Shown here one piece after another: positions 43,458 through 54,629 of a stretch of 64,000 nt of DNA (position 1 is its first letter; every line of letters begins with the position of its first letter). Below the pieces are notes generated by a model. It worked only from the letters and a program-made list of their open reading frames with translations, was not told where the DNA came from and searched no databases. The translations under genes and the position numbers were made by a program. The stretch comes from Metridium senile (taxonomy: Eukaryota; Cnidaria; Anthozoa; Actiniaria; Metridiidae). The stretch covers positions 23,384,705 to 23,448,704 of the forward strand of contig OX459097.1 of NCBI GenBank assembly GCA_949775045.1, in the 5' to 3' direction.

Positions 43458-45469
43458 TCGAGCTCACAGCGGGATCCATTCGTAAACTGATTACACAGAC
43501 ATTTATAGGACCCGACAGTATTGATACAGGTAGCTCCATTCAAACACGATGAACCTGAAACAGATTTGTAATGATTGTAATGAATATGAAGGTGATGATG
43601 GTGATGATAATGATTATGGTGGTGGTTGCGGTTGCGTTTGCGGTTGCAGTTGCGGTTGCGTTTGCGGTGGCGGTGGCGGTGGCGGTGGCGGTGGCGGTTG
43701 CGGTGCAGCTGGAGCTGGAGCTGGAGCTGGAGCTGGAGCTGGAGCTGGAGCTGGAGCTGGAGCTGGAGCTGGAGCTGGAGCTGGAGCTGGAGCTGGAGCT
43801 GGAGCTGGAGCTGGAGCTGGAGCTGGAGCTGGAGCTGGAGCTGGAGCTGGAGCTGGAGCTGGAGCTGGAGCTGGAGCTGGAGCTGGAGCTGGAGCTGGAG
43901 CTGGAGCTGGAGCTGGAGCTGGAGCTGGAGCTGGAGCTGGAGCTGGAGCTGGAGCTGGAGCTGGAGCTGGAGCTGGAGCTGGAGCTGGAGCTGGAGCTGG
44001 AGCTGGAGCTGGAGCTGGAGCTGGAGCTGGAGCTGGAGCTGGAGCTGGAGCTGGAGCTGGAGCTGGAGCTGGAGCTGGAGCTGGAGCTGGAGCTGGAGCT
44101 GGAGCTGGAGCTGGAGCTGGAGCTGGAGCTGGCGTTGAAGATGATGGCGATCACGATAATAATAATGATGATATAGTGATGATGGTGATGATGGTGATGA
44201 TGGTGATGATGATGAGGAAGAAATTAATGGATATCATTATCACCACCACCGTCACCGTCACCATCATCTAATCTACTTACTGTCAAGACATTCATTAATC
44301 TCGTGTTCACACTGTGTTCCATTAAATCCACTGTAACACTGACATGAATACCCATTGACACCATCAATACACGTCCCATTGTTACAGCCATGGGATGGAC
44401 AATCATTGATATTAGTCTCACACCATGTCCCATTGAACCCGCGCAAACAACTACACTTGTATTGTGCAACCTCGTTCGAACATGTGCCGTTGTTTTTACA
44501 GGGGTTCAACGCGCACTCATTAATATCAATATGGCAAAACTCTCCTCTATAGCCATTAGGGCAGCGACATGTGTAGTTATTAACGCCATCGACACAGGTC
44601 GCGTTCTTGACACATGTGTTGTTAACACAGTCGTTGATGTTATGTGAGCAGTTCTGGCCATCAAAGCCAGTAGTAACACAGTCACAGTTATACGAGCCTT
44701 GTGTGTTGTTACATGTAGCACCGTTCTTACAATATCCCAGTAAACATTCGTTGATGTCTTGATCGCAATGTCTGCCTTTCCATCCACTGGTACATTTGCA
44801 CGAGTATGCGTTTATCTGGTCCACACATGTCCCACCGTTTTTACATGGCTCGTTGTTTTGCTTACAATCATTGACGTTTGTTTGGCAGTATGTACCTACA
44901 AATAGGAAGAAAACACACTAACAGGCGATCATGAATGCATGGATGAATGAATAACTAGTTGAATGAATAAATTAATAGATGGATAAATGGATAAATGAAT
45001 GAATGGATGGATAAATTGATGAATAATTGTAAAAAATAAATGGTTTTAAAGAGACTACATTCTATACCATAAAATCCTTGATCACAGAAACACTTAAATC
45101 CATTATACAGTGTATTTTTACAGACGCCATTATTCTGACACAAGCTGCTGTTGATAGCACATTCATTGATGTCGAGCTCACAGCGGGATCCATTCGTAAG
45201 CTGATTACACAGACATTTATAGGACCCGACAGCATTGATACAGGTAGCTCCATTCAAACACGATGAACCTGAAAAAAAAAAAAAAAACGATTGTAAAATA
45301 TTAAATATGATAGTGATATCATAGCGTTGTTGTTGTTGTTGTTGTTGGTACGGTGGTGGTGGTGGTGGTGATAGCGGTAGTGGCAGTGGCTATATAGTGT
45401 TGTTGTTGTTGGTGGTGGTGGTGGCGGTAGTGATGGTGATAGTGGTAGTGGTAGTGGTAGTGGTGATTG

Positions 45470-45515
<46 letters not shown>

Positions 45516-46691
45516 GGTGGTGGTGGTGGTAGTGTTGGTGGTGATGTTGGTGATGGTGATAGTGTTGTTGTTGATGGCAATGATAACGATGGTGATGCAA
45601 TTGACCATAAAGACCGCAGTAATTGTTGTCGTCATCCTCATCATCACCATCACCATCACCATCACCATCACCATCACCATCACCATCACCATCACCATCA
45701 CCATCACCATCACCATCACCATCACCATCACCATCACCATCACCATCACCATCACCATCACCATCACCATCACCACCACCACCACCACCACCATCACCAT
45801 CACCATCACCATCACCATCATCTACTTACTGTTAAGACATTCGTTAATCTCGTGTTCACATTGTGCTCCATTAAATCCACTGTAACACTGACATGTATAC
45901 CCATTGACACCATCAATACACGCCCCATTGTTACAGCCATGGGATGGACAATCATCGATGTTAGTAGAACAGTTGAAATCGTTATACCCAGGAACACAAT
46001 CACAGATATACGAGCCTTGTGTGTTGTTACATGTAGCACCGTTCTTACAATATCCCAGTGAACATTCGTCGATGTCTTGGTCGCAGTGCTGGCCTTTCCA
46101 TCCACTGGTGCATTTGCACGAATAAGCGAGAGCGAGGTCGACACAGGTAGCACCGTTTTTACAGGGCTGGCCATTGAGACCACAGTCATCGGCGTTTGTT
46201 TGGCAATATTTACCTACACAAACACATCAGACTCAAAATAACATGATCGGACGAATGAATGGATGCATGAATGATACGACTTAGAAATGAACTAGGAAGG
46301 AAGGAAGGAACAGTGTGAATTTAACAATGAATGGAAACTGAGATGAATGAATGAATGATGAATGTCTCATATTCTTATGGCGATCCAAATGTCACATTGG
46401 ACGCACAAAGTAATTAGGCTATGACCAGTAAACACATTACCGTAAAATCCTTTTCGACAAAGACACTCAAATCCATCAAACTGTTTGTTGTCGCAGACGC
46501 CATTGTTTTGGCACAAACCACTGTTGATAGCACATTCATTGATGTCGAGCTCACAGCGGGATCCATTCGTAAACTGATTACACAGACATTTATAGGACCC
46601 GACAGTATTGATACAGGTAGCTCCATTCAAACACGATGAACCTGAAACAGATTTGTAGGAATTAATGATGATGATGATAATGATGGTTATA

Positions 46692-46754
<63 letters not shown>

Positions 46755-48037
46755 TCATTATTATCATCAAATCAGTATATACGGGAGCCCATTATATACT
46801 ACATCTTTCTATTTTACCATCATCATCGTCATCATCATCATCACTACTCCAATCTACTCCAATTCTGAAAGATCTCCACTGGCTCCCTATAAAATTGAGA
46901 ATAAAGTACAAAGTCCTGTTACTCGTCTGGAAATGCCTTAACTACCAAGACACAGCCATCTGACACAGCCATCGCCTCCTCCGAGAACTGTATTGTATGG
47001 CGACCGTGCATTTTCAAACTTTGCACCAAAACTGTGGAACAGCTTACCTGAACATGTAAATTAAAACTAAAGACACTGCAAAAAATTTTAAAACTGAACT
47101 TAAAACATTTCTCTTCCGTGAATATTTTGACACTGATCCAATTTTGTAAGCGCATTGAGTTTTTAAAATGCGCTATAAGCACCTAGTATAATTAAATAAA
47201 TGATCATCATCATCATCATATCATGAACATCATGCCATCATTTAAATCACCGTCATCACTTACCATTTTTACAGAAGTCAGAACTGTTACTACAATTGTT
47301 GCCATGACAACCTGCGACAAGAATATGAAACATGTTGCTCCGACTTAAACAGGGTGACTGTTTTATCTACCCAATAATCACTATACTGATCATACATAAT
47401 GATAAGTCCTTGTTTAAAATATTAAAAAACGCTTTAATAACAATAATGTGAAAACAATATAACTAAATTTCAGGAGGCGTGGAGCTATATTTCTGGTAAA
47501 CTTTCTTTGCAATTGCAAATTTCTGGAACGGGTGCAAAGCGACTAGTTGAGAAGCTTCAAAATTAAGAACGCAGAAACTGCATCAAATATGAATAATTAG
47601 TTAATAAAGTTTATAAAAGAAATCACGTCCGTAACGAGCTCATGTAAGAAATCTCATACACACTTAATAGTACTTCTGATTTGCATAAGTTTTAACTTGC
47701 ATTTTCTCGACCAGATTTACTTTTATCTTGACAATTTTAGTAGATTATGAAAGAAGTAACGTTGGACTTTCATAAGTACTATACAATATTCGCGTCCGAT
47801 CTGTATCAGATATACAACGGCTTGTCTTCGATCGGCCGTTCATATTGTATATATATTACTTAAAACATAACAATTCGCTTTAAGAATACAAACAACATTT
47901 ATTAATTAGGAATTGAGTTTAAAAGTGAGAGGTAAAAGCGAATTTTGAAAATTAATACAATCACTCAACGTAACTCAACGTAGACCTCTATACTTACTCA
48001 TAACAAGAAATACGACCACGACTTGAAACTTCATCAT
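43436..48037 (-). CDS. Secreted multi-EGF protein, seven coding exons
   Basis: Exons (minus strand): 47998-48037, 47264-47311, 46441-46641, 45830-46213, 45068-45268, 44281-44895 and 43436-43554. Every junction is GT-AG and phase 1, as in EGF genes. Start [14 protein letters not shown] is a short signal peptide, then about 520 residues with 13 six-cysteine EGF-like repeats, many with the calcium-binding DINEC or NINDC signature, as in Notch and fibropellin-like proteins. No membrane segment is seen, so it would be an extracellular matrix or secreted protein. Exons 3-4 and 5-6 are tandem duplicates. The last exon is homologous to exon 3 for 95 bases and then runs into foreign sequence and a stop, so the gene is 3'-truncated or incompletely copied. 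An in-frame upstream ATG at 48172 is possible but would bury the signal peptide. Confidence 0.88.
43711..44130. repeat. Pure GGAGCT hexanucleotide, 70 copies
   Basis: 420 bases of uninterrupted GGAGCT units in the last intron of the EGF gene, flanked on the left by GGTGGC/GGTTGC hexamers. Both strands are open in several frames (poly Gly-Ala, Glu-Leu, Ser, Trp-Ser), none of which is a gene. Confidence 0.98.
45311..45600. repeat. GTT/GGT trinucleotide-rich tract in EGF intron
   Basis: Runs of GTT and GGT within the intron between exons 4 and 5 (45269-45829). Confidence 0.9.
45641..45820. repeat. CATCAC hexanucleotide tract in EGF intron
   Basis: About 25 CATCAC/CACCAT units that end directly beside the exon-4 donor (45829), so on the coding strand the intron begins GTAAGTAGATGATGGTGATG. 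Confidence 0.95.
46690..46752. repeat. Pure ATG trinucleotide run
   Basis: About 21 ATG units in the EGF intron between exons 2 and 3. Confidence 0.95.
46845..47205 (+). mobile_element. Degenerate 3' end of an L2/CR1-like LINE
   Basis: The plus strand can be read, with frameshifts, as the C-terminal tail of a non-LTR reverse transcriptase: [20 protein letters not shown], then [20 protein letters not shown], then a tail ending AATTAAATAAATGATCATC. It lies in an intron of the EGF gene, in the opposite orientation. Confidence 0.75.
47320..47990. other. First intron of the EGF gene
   Basis: AT-rich. From about 47640 to 47850 it resembles 49295-49495 (shared words CGATCTGTATNAGATATACA and TTTTATCTTGACAATTTT), so a dispersed repeat lies on both sides of the EGF promoter. 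Confidence 0.5.
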
Positions 48038-48210
48038 TTCTTTCTTTAAAGAGCTTGCTTTCGTCTCAACACGGCTTAAGCCTTCCACGCTATTATTCTT
48101 GGGATATGTAGGGGGAGCCTTCGTCAAAATTCTTGCTATTGTGAGTTCATTTTGATAATAGTAGACTGTCATGGAGAAGAACTTTAATACTTCCGTATAG
48201 ACAAAATAAC

Positions 48211-48224
48211 CACAGGAAGCCCAA
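48211..48224 (-). promoter_or_regulatory. TTGGGCTTCCTGTG motif upstream of EGF gene
   Basis: The same motif found at the zinc-finger 5' exons lies about 175 bases upstream of the EGF start codon in the same orientation. Its presence before an unrelated gene suggests a core promoter element rather than shared ancestry. Confidence 0.4.
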
Positions 48225-48674
48225 TATTACTATTTGTTATTGATTGATAAATTGATTGATTTAATTATTGATTTCTTTCTTTCTTAAATATATATTTATC
48301 TTTTCATTTGTTTTTTGTCCTATTCATTTATTTATTTCTATATTTGTTTATTTATTTGTATGTTTATTTTTCTATTTATTTTATCTTTTTATTAATTTCA
48401 TTAATTTATTAATTAATTTATTAATCTCTTTATTATTAATTAGTTATTGATCTCTTCATTTATTTATTTATTTATTTATCGATCTGTTTCTTTCTTTCTT
48501 TCTTTATCTATCTAATATAGGCAGAAAAAAAACGAAGAAAAAGAAAAAAACACGTCGCGGGCTTCCTGTGGCATATAAAATCACGAAACTCACTCTCGGA
48601 CTCAGGAGTTGCCTGCCGAGGAGGCTATATCTATCCATACTTTCAGTATCTATTCATTCAATAATTTATTTATT

Positions 48675-48925
48675 TATGATTGTGATCATCATCATCATCA
48701 TCATCGTCATCACCATCATCATCATCACCATCATCATCATCGTCATTATCATTGACCATCATGCATCAACCAATTCCATCATCATCATCATGATCACCAT
48801 CACCATCATCATCATCATCACCATCATCATCACCATCATCATCATCATCACCATCGTCATTATCACTGACCATCATGCATCAACCAATTCCATCATCATC
48901 ATCATCATCATCATCACCATTCCAT
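48675..48925. repeat. CAT-rich microsatellite with an internal duplication
   Basis: CATCAT/CACCAT tract in which TTATCAYTGACCATCATGCA plus CAACCAATTCCATCATCATC occurs twice (48743 and 48860), a roughly 117-bp segmental repeat. Confidence 0.85.
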
Positions 48926-49010
48926 TCAGTCGAAAGATATAGCCTGCGTGGCGGCTCTTGGGGATTGGGGGAGAGAGGGGAAGGGGAGGGGTGTTGGGGA
49001 GGTATTTGAT

Positions 49011-49180
49011 AGAGTGGTTTTCATTAACCCGTGAAACACACTTTAGCGTAATACTGATGCTTTATTACACTTTAACTTTGTGTTTTATAATCATTTGTTC
49101 AATAGCACTATTACACATTAATACACTTTATTACTCTTTCCCTATTACACTTTGTTTCACGGGTTAATGAAAACCACTCT
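49011..49180. mobile_element. 170-bp palindromic MITE
   Basis: Inverted ends AGAGTGGTTTTCATTAACCC and its complement; the interior repeats TTACACTTT words. No target duplication was clear. Confidence 0.75.
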
Positions 49181-49734
49181 ATTTCTGGTTGAGTGATGCT
49201 GAGTAATTAATACTCACTAAATAGAAACTATTAGTTAGTAACTATTTTGTTTTTATTTCATGGTTTTAGTGCATGTTTTCGCACTAGAGAAATCACTTAC
49301 GTGGTTATAAATCTCATACAGATTCCTCCTGCCTTGCATAAATTTCAACTTGAGTTTTATCTTGACAATTTTGATAAAACGTGAGAGAACTAACGCTAGA
49401 GTTTCGCAGTACTATACAACTTTCAAGTCCGATCTGTATGAGATATACAGTTGCTAGGCTTCGACATATCCAATACAGATCGGCCTCTCATATTTTTTAT
49501 AGTTGACTTCAATTGAACCTAACGATGATGTCAGTAACAACAAAACATAGTTCACTTGTAACGTTGATATTTATTATAAAATCTACAACACAATCACAAA
49601 ATCTACAAATGAAATATCAAACAACTGTTATATTGTCATTCAAGTTTTTCTTCCAGTATGCAGTGTTCTAATGTAATGCAAGATGTTTCTTTAAACTACA
49701 TTTATGCCTAAACTTCTTCTTACAGTGAGAACAT

Positions 49735-51006
49735 TCAAAGGGTTTCTCTCGATCCAGTATGTATTCTAAGGTGCCTGTTCAATTTAATGTTTTGTGCAAA
49801 CTTCTTCTCACAATAAGAACATTCAAATGATTTGTCTCCAGCATGTATTCTAAGATGCGTGTTTAAATTACTGTTTTTTACAAACATTTTCTTACAAAAA
49901 GAACATTCAAAGGGTTTCTCTCCAGTGTGTGTTCTAAGATGTTTCTTTAAGTCCCCCCTTTCTGCAAACTTTTTCTCACAAAAAGAACATTCAAAGGGTT
50001 TCTCTCCAGTGTGTATTTTAAGATGTGTGTTTAAGTGACTCTTTTGTGCAAACTTCTTCTTACAATTAGAACATTCAAAGGGTTTCTCTCCAGTGTGTAT
50101 TCTAAGATGTTTCTTTAACTCAATCTTTTGTATAAACTTCTTCTCACAAAAAGAACATTCAAAGGGTTTCTCTCCAGTGTGTATTCTAAGGTGTTTCTTT
50201 AAATCACCCCTTACTGCAAACTTCTTCTCACAAAAAGAACATCCAAAGGGTTTCTCACCAGTGTGTGTTCTAAGATGTTTATTTAAGTTACCCTTTTCTG
50301 CAAACTTTTTCTCACAAAAAGAACATTCAAAAGGTTTCTCACCAGTGTGTATTCTAAGATGTGTGTTTAAGTGATGCTTGTGTGCAAACTTACTCTCACA
50401 AAAAAAACATTCAAAGGGTTTCTCTCCAGTATGTGTTCTAAGATGTTGAGTGAGTATTGATCTGTAACAAAATTGCTTTGAACAATAAGAACATTTCAAG
50501 GACTTCTCACTATGCTTGGAACTACATCCTTCTCTTTCATCAAGCTGCCTCTTTTCAGTATTATCATCACCAGCAGAGTCATCCTTTGCTTCATTCTCCT
50601 CCTCAACCAAGTTATTTCCAGGGGAAAACTCTAGCTCCTCTAGAACTCTCAACATTGTGCTAACTTCATCCATATCTTGGCTTTGTTCTTGTTCATCTTC
50701 CAAGGTATTCTCTGGATCATGTTCATTATTTAAGTCATGTTCGCCATCAACTGAAATACCTGGCTGTGGTTGAGGTAATGTGTCTGGATCATGTTCATTA
50801 TCTAAGTCATGTTCACCATCAATTGAAACACCTGGCTGAGGTTGAGGTAATGTTTCTGGGATGTTGGAAACATGATGTGCATCTGTATTGATGTATATAG
50901 AAGTACAACCATTGTTACAGCCATAATCATCTGTCTGTGTAGCAATACTGTGTGACTCTTTGTATTTAACTGGTTGACCATACATGATACTGTCTTCTGC
51001 TGAACC
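49735..51006 (-). CDS. U8 WW-C2H2 protein, nine fingers, last finger frameshifted
   Basis: 423 codons plus stop in phase 0; with WW exon 53806-53919 about 457 residues. TQT segment (CTSIYINTDAHH), two acidic repeats, hinge and nine C2H2 fingers. After finger 9 a 4-base insertion (GATC, 49751-49754) changes TGEKPFECS to TGSRETL and a stop. The tenth finger is still encoded intact out of frame, ending at the original stop (49668-49670). Loss of one terminal finger probably leaves a working protein. AATAAA (TTTATT, 49570-49575) follows. Confidence 0.88.
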   Translation of the reverse strand, partial: GSAEDSIMYGQPVKYKESHSIATQTDDYGCNNGCTSIYINTDAHHVSNIPETLPQPQPGVSIDGEHDLDNEHDPDTLPQPQPGISVDGEHDLNNEHDPENTLEDEQEQSQDMDEVSTMLRVLEELEFSPGNNLVEEENEAKDDSAGDDNTEKRQLDEREGCSSKHSEKSLKCSYCSKQFCYRSILTQHLRTHTGEKPFECFFCESKFAHKHHLNTHLRIHTGEKPFECSFCEKKFAEKGNLNKHLRTHTGEKPFGCSFCEKKFAVRGDLKKHLRIHTGEKPFECSFCEKKFIQKIELKKHLRIHTGEKPFECSNCKKKFAQKSHLNTHLKIHTGEKPFECSFCEKKFAERGDLKKHLRTHTGEKPFECSFCKKMFVKNSNLNTHLRIHAGDKSFECSYCEKKFAQNIKLNRHLRIHTGSRETL

Positions 51007-51047
51007 CTGAAATCATGTCATACAAGCAATGTCAGTAGCATCATTAC

Positions 51048-51350
51048 AATGATGATGATGATCTCTATTGTTAACAAAATAAACTCTGCAGGCAATTTGT
51101 TTACTTTTGGGCTTCCTTTTTTGAGAAGTGAGCCAAAGAGAGACTGGGACTGGGAGCGGAAAAAACAATGAGGGGGGAGGGCTCGGCCCAATCTTCCTTC
51201 TATCGGAAATCCCACAGGAATCCCAAAGGAGAAAAAGGAGTAGCCTGGGGGAGGAGGCTAAACAACATCAATTTTAAATGATGATAATGATGATGATATG
51301 TGGTGATGATGATAAGAATAATGTGTCTATGGTGATGATGATAAAGATTT
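51048..51350. repeat. GAT tracts of U8 intron split by a shared insertion
   Basis: A short GAT run lies by the acceptor (51048-51062) and another at 51275-51350. Between them is a block (51095-51265) shared with U6 near 33176-33320, containing TCCCACAGGAATCCCAAAGG. Confidence 0.75.
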
Positions 51351-51946
51351 TAAGAATCTAATTATTTAATTATGAAATTAAATTGCCGTTCTTAGCCAAA
51401 CACATTGAAGATAGCAAGTAAAATATTTATTAATCATTACCAACATCACAAATGATGATTATGAATAAAATTATAACAATAATCAATGACAGTGATTGGC
51501 ATAACCATTATCATTATTGAGAACACAAACCTGGTGTGTTCATATCTCATTCAGCAGTTCATGTTAGTTATGAATAACTGCAAGCTTATGGCAAACTCTT
51601 GATGCATAACTGACCCAGTCATGCATACATAATATCAATTACTGAATGAAGGAAGAGTGTTCCACAAATATGTCATCTACATTGAACTCTTAATATAAAA
51701 CTAGCGAGTAAACTAATATAGGCTGGGTCTGTGTTTGATAGAAACGATAGGTAATAGAATGAAATTTGTAACACCGTAAAAAATGTTGACTTAACTTAAA
51801 TTAAATGGAAACTTGCTAGTGAACTAGTATAGGCTGTGTCGGTGTTTGATATAAATGATAGGTTATAGAAAACAAATTCTGTAACACTATAAAAAAAGTG
51901 TTGACTTAACTTTACTTAAATGCACACTAGCTAGTAGACTAGTATA

Positions 51947-53272
51947 CACCCTTCCCATAATGCGGGACGCCATTTTGAATTAATTACTTGTGACGTCAAT
52001 TGCGGGTAGGTTTCCCAAGGCATGTATATTTCACCGTACTTTTCACTCAGCGCTTCAGGTCCTACAGGTATATTATATACAATATTTAAAGAAGATTTTG
52101 AAGACATTCTTTAGATTAGACCTTTAACTTTTATTTGTCTTTGTTCCAAAGTTTAACACGTATTTTTAAAACGTTATAAATCGGCCGCAAAAAAGAAGAT
52201 TCTTAACGGCTCCTGTCGGCGATCCGAGCTGTACATGTGTAATTTACTGCTTTCACACTCTCAATATAATGCCTTTTTTCTTTTGTTTTCTTGAGCTAAT
52301 ATGCAAAGATATCCCGAGCTCAGTGCTCACTGTAGCAAAGTTGGAAATTACAAGACAATCGAGCTATGCTTTCTCTAAAAAATCGTCGAGTTTCATACTA
52401 AAGATACGTAGTGTAAACAATTGTGTCGAGGCAATGCACAGTGCTATCGATATAAATGCAATAACTTTTGAAGAAATCATAACGACTGAATCTCGACATA
52501 TTAAATTCCAACGCTATTCTTTCGAAGTATACGTTTAAAAGAAAAATGTAGAGAGATATTTCAGTGCCCGTGAACTTAATACTAAGCTTATTTATTTATT
52601 CAATGAATTAATCAATGTGTTCAGGTTGAAGAAAACTGACTTGATATCACTGCAAAACCAGATTTTAGAGTCGCTTGACATCATACTAAATAAAGATAAA
52701 GAATTACACTTCGAAAGAGTGGCGAAATATTATAAAATGTGCATCTCGGGTGATGAATACTCGAAAAATCGGTGATTCAGATGTTATGTCATCAATAGAA
52801 TAGTTTACACTAAAACATCTATTACAATGTAAATATATTGACTAATAATACTGATAAACTAGTGATAAAAAGATAGCTCGATCGGCTTGTACTTTTCTGA
52901 CTTTGCTATAATATACATTGAGTCAGGAATATCATCGCTTGTTAGCTCAAGAAAACGAAAAAAAATAATATTTAGAGACTGACAGCTTTCAAATTACCTT
53001 CACAGCTCCCCGCTACAAATTCTTCTTCTTTGCGGCCGATTCGAGGCGTTATAAAAATACGCATAAGATTTTAGAACTCAAACAATTTAATGTAAAAGGA
53101 CAAATCTAAAGAATGTCTTTAAAATCTTCTTTAAATATTGTATATATACACCTGTAGGACCTGAAGCGCTGAGTGAAAAGTACGGTGAAATATACATGCC
53201 TTGGGAAACCTACCCGCAATTGACGCCACAAGTAATTAATTCAAAATGGCGTCCCGCATTATGGGAAGGGTG
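51947..53272. mobile_element. 1,326-bp foldback transposon with TATA target duplication
   Basis: Ends CACCCTTCCCATAATGCGGG and complement, flanked by TATA (51943-51946 and 53273-53276). U6 has the empty site GACTAGTATAGGCTGCG (34819-34835). Long arms (roughly 51947-52370 and 52860-53272) are imperfect inverted copies. The centre has two plus-strand protein-like stretches: 52269-52538 (89 codons, MPFFFCFLELICKDIPSSVL...) and 52627-52774 (KTDLISLQNQILESLDIILN..., after a possible acceptor TGTTCAG). Neither is recognised. Confidence 0.85.
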
Positions 53273-53805
53273 TATAGGCTGCGATAGATATTAGAATGGA
53301 ATTTGGAACACCCTAAAAAAAGGTAGATTTAACTTTACTGACATTTCAAGCTTCAAACCTTTGTTGCAAAAATGGGGGCTAAAGGAGGAAGGGCTAAAAC
53401 TCAAAACGTCAGTAAAGTTAAGTCAACATTTTTTACAGTTTTACAAATTTCATTATATTACTAACTTTGTCAAGTTGCTACTTTTTTCAGAATGTCAACA
53501 AACTATATATTTTCTGAAAGGAAATTTCAAAGGATTATATATATTATTGTGTTCTTATCTTTCATCTTTTAATTTTTGATAAAAAGAGTCATATAAAAAA
53601 TTGGATAAAAATATATTTTCAATATGATTCCTAAGTGCCAATTGGACATTATTAATTTGATAAGTAGTAATCGTAATGTTAAAAATATTGAACTGAATTT
53701 TTCTTATTAAATGACAAAAACACAGACAAACTGATATTCAGGGTTCCTTATTTATAAAAACACTGACAACAGTGTTCAACGAGATACAGTATTCCTTCAA
53801 CTTAC

Positions 53806-53919
53806 ATTGTTAAATCCTGGCGGCCATTTGTGTACTCCTGTTACCTTGTTGTAGATAAAGATAGTCTGTCCTGACTTACACTTGTAATCTATCCAGTCTG
53901 ATTCCATCTTGTCAAATAA
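53806..53919 (-). CDS. U8 WW-domain exon
   Basis: Intact, acceptor CTACAG, donor GTAAGT, phase 0 to 49735-51006. All WW landmarks present. Confidence 0.7.
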
Positions 53920-54103
53920 CTGTAGAATTAAATACATTAGTCATTTTAATACAATCGATCAAGATTGGCATTAATTATCTCGATGGTCGCTTGAATGAAG
54001 CCAAAAACAACACAAAATACCTGGAATACTTCTCTACAATTATCTACGTTGGTCTAGAGACGACGATAATAGATGTTTAAACGGAATTCAGAGAGTAAAT
54101 TAC

Positions 54104-54243
54104 CTGAATACTTCGAAGAAACGAGGACAATTCGGTGTTTACTAAACCCTAAACCCTCGTGTTTACCAACCTCGTCGCCAGTCTCTCCTGCATCGTATTT
54201 GTAACAGGCGTTGCTAGCGGACTGACTTGCAAAGGGAGCCCAA
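54104..54243 (-). promoter_or_regulatory. U8 5' exon and promoter-proximal motif
   Basis: Donor GTAATTTACTC and TTGGGCTCCCTTT (54231-54243), as in U5 and U6, with a short local duplication CTAAACC at 54143-54156. Confidence 0.4.
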
Positions 54244-54254
54244 ATTCATTATCT

Positions 54255-54549
54255 GATTCGAATAGAATAGAAATAAAATAGAATAGAATAGAATAGAATG
54301 GAATGGAATGGAATAAAATGGAATAGAATAGAATAGAATAGAATAGAACAGATAGAATAGAATAGAATAGAATAGAATAGAATAGAATAGAATAGAATAG
54401 AATAGAATAGAATAGAACTGAGTAGAATGGAATAGAACTGAGTAGAATGGAATAGAATAGAATGGAAAGGAATGAATGGAATAGAATGGAATGGAAGAGA
54501 AGAAAAGAGAAAAGAAGAGAAGAGAAGAGAAGAGAAGAGAAGAGAAGAG
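54255..54549. repeat. AGAAT then AGAGA pentanucleotide arrays, U8
   Basis: Same order as in U5 and U6. The AGAGA part is only about 50 bases and ends at a hairpin element, beyond which homology to U5/U6 is lost. Confidence 0.9.
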
Positions 54550-54628
54550 CAACCTCGTTCCCAGGGCCCTCTCCCTTCGCTTTTTCGCCCCACCCAAAAG
54601 CGAAGGGAGAGGGCCCTGGGAACGAGGT
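54549..54628. mobile_element. 80-bp hairpin MITE
   Basis: Perfect 35-base arms starting CAACCTCGTTCCCAGGG separated by an 11-base loop (TCGCCCCACCC). It sits exactly where the U8 upstream region stops resembling U5 and U6. Confidence 0.85.
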
Positions 54629-54629
54629 T

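Noticed and set aside
43540..44271. Long open frames over the GGAGCT repeat (poly Ser, Gly-Ala, Glu-Leu, Trp-Ser)
   Set aside because: They exist in several frames on both strands because the repeat has no stop codon; they lie in an EGF intron.
48037..48172. Upstream ATG at 48172 as EGF gene start
   Set aside because: In frame, but it would put 45 polar residues before the signal peptide; the ATG at 48037 gives a normal secreted start.
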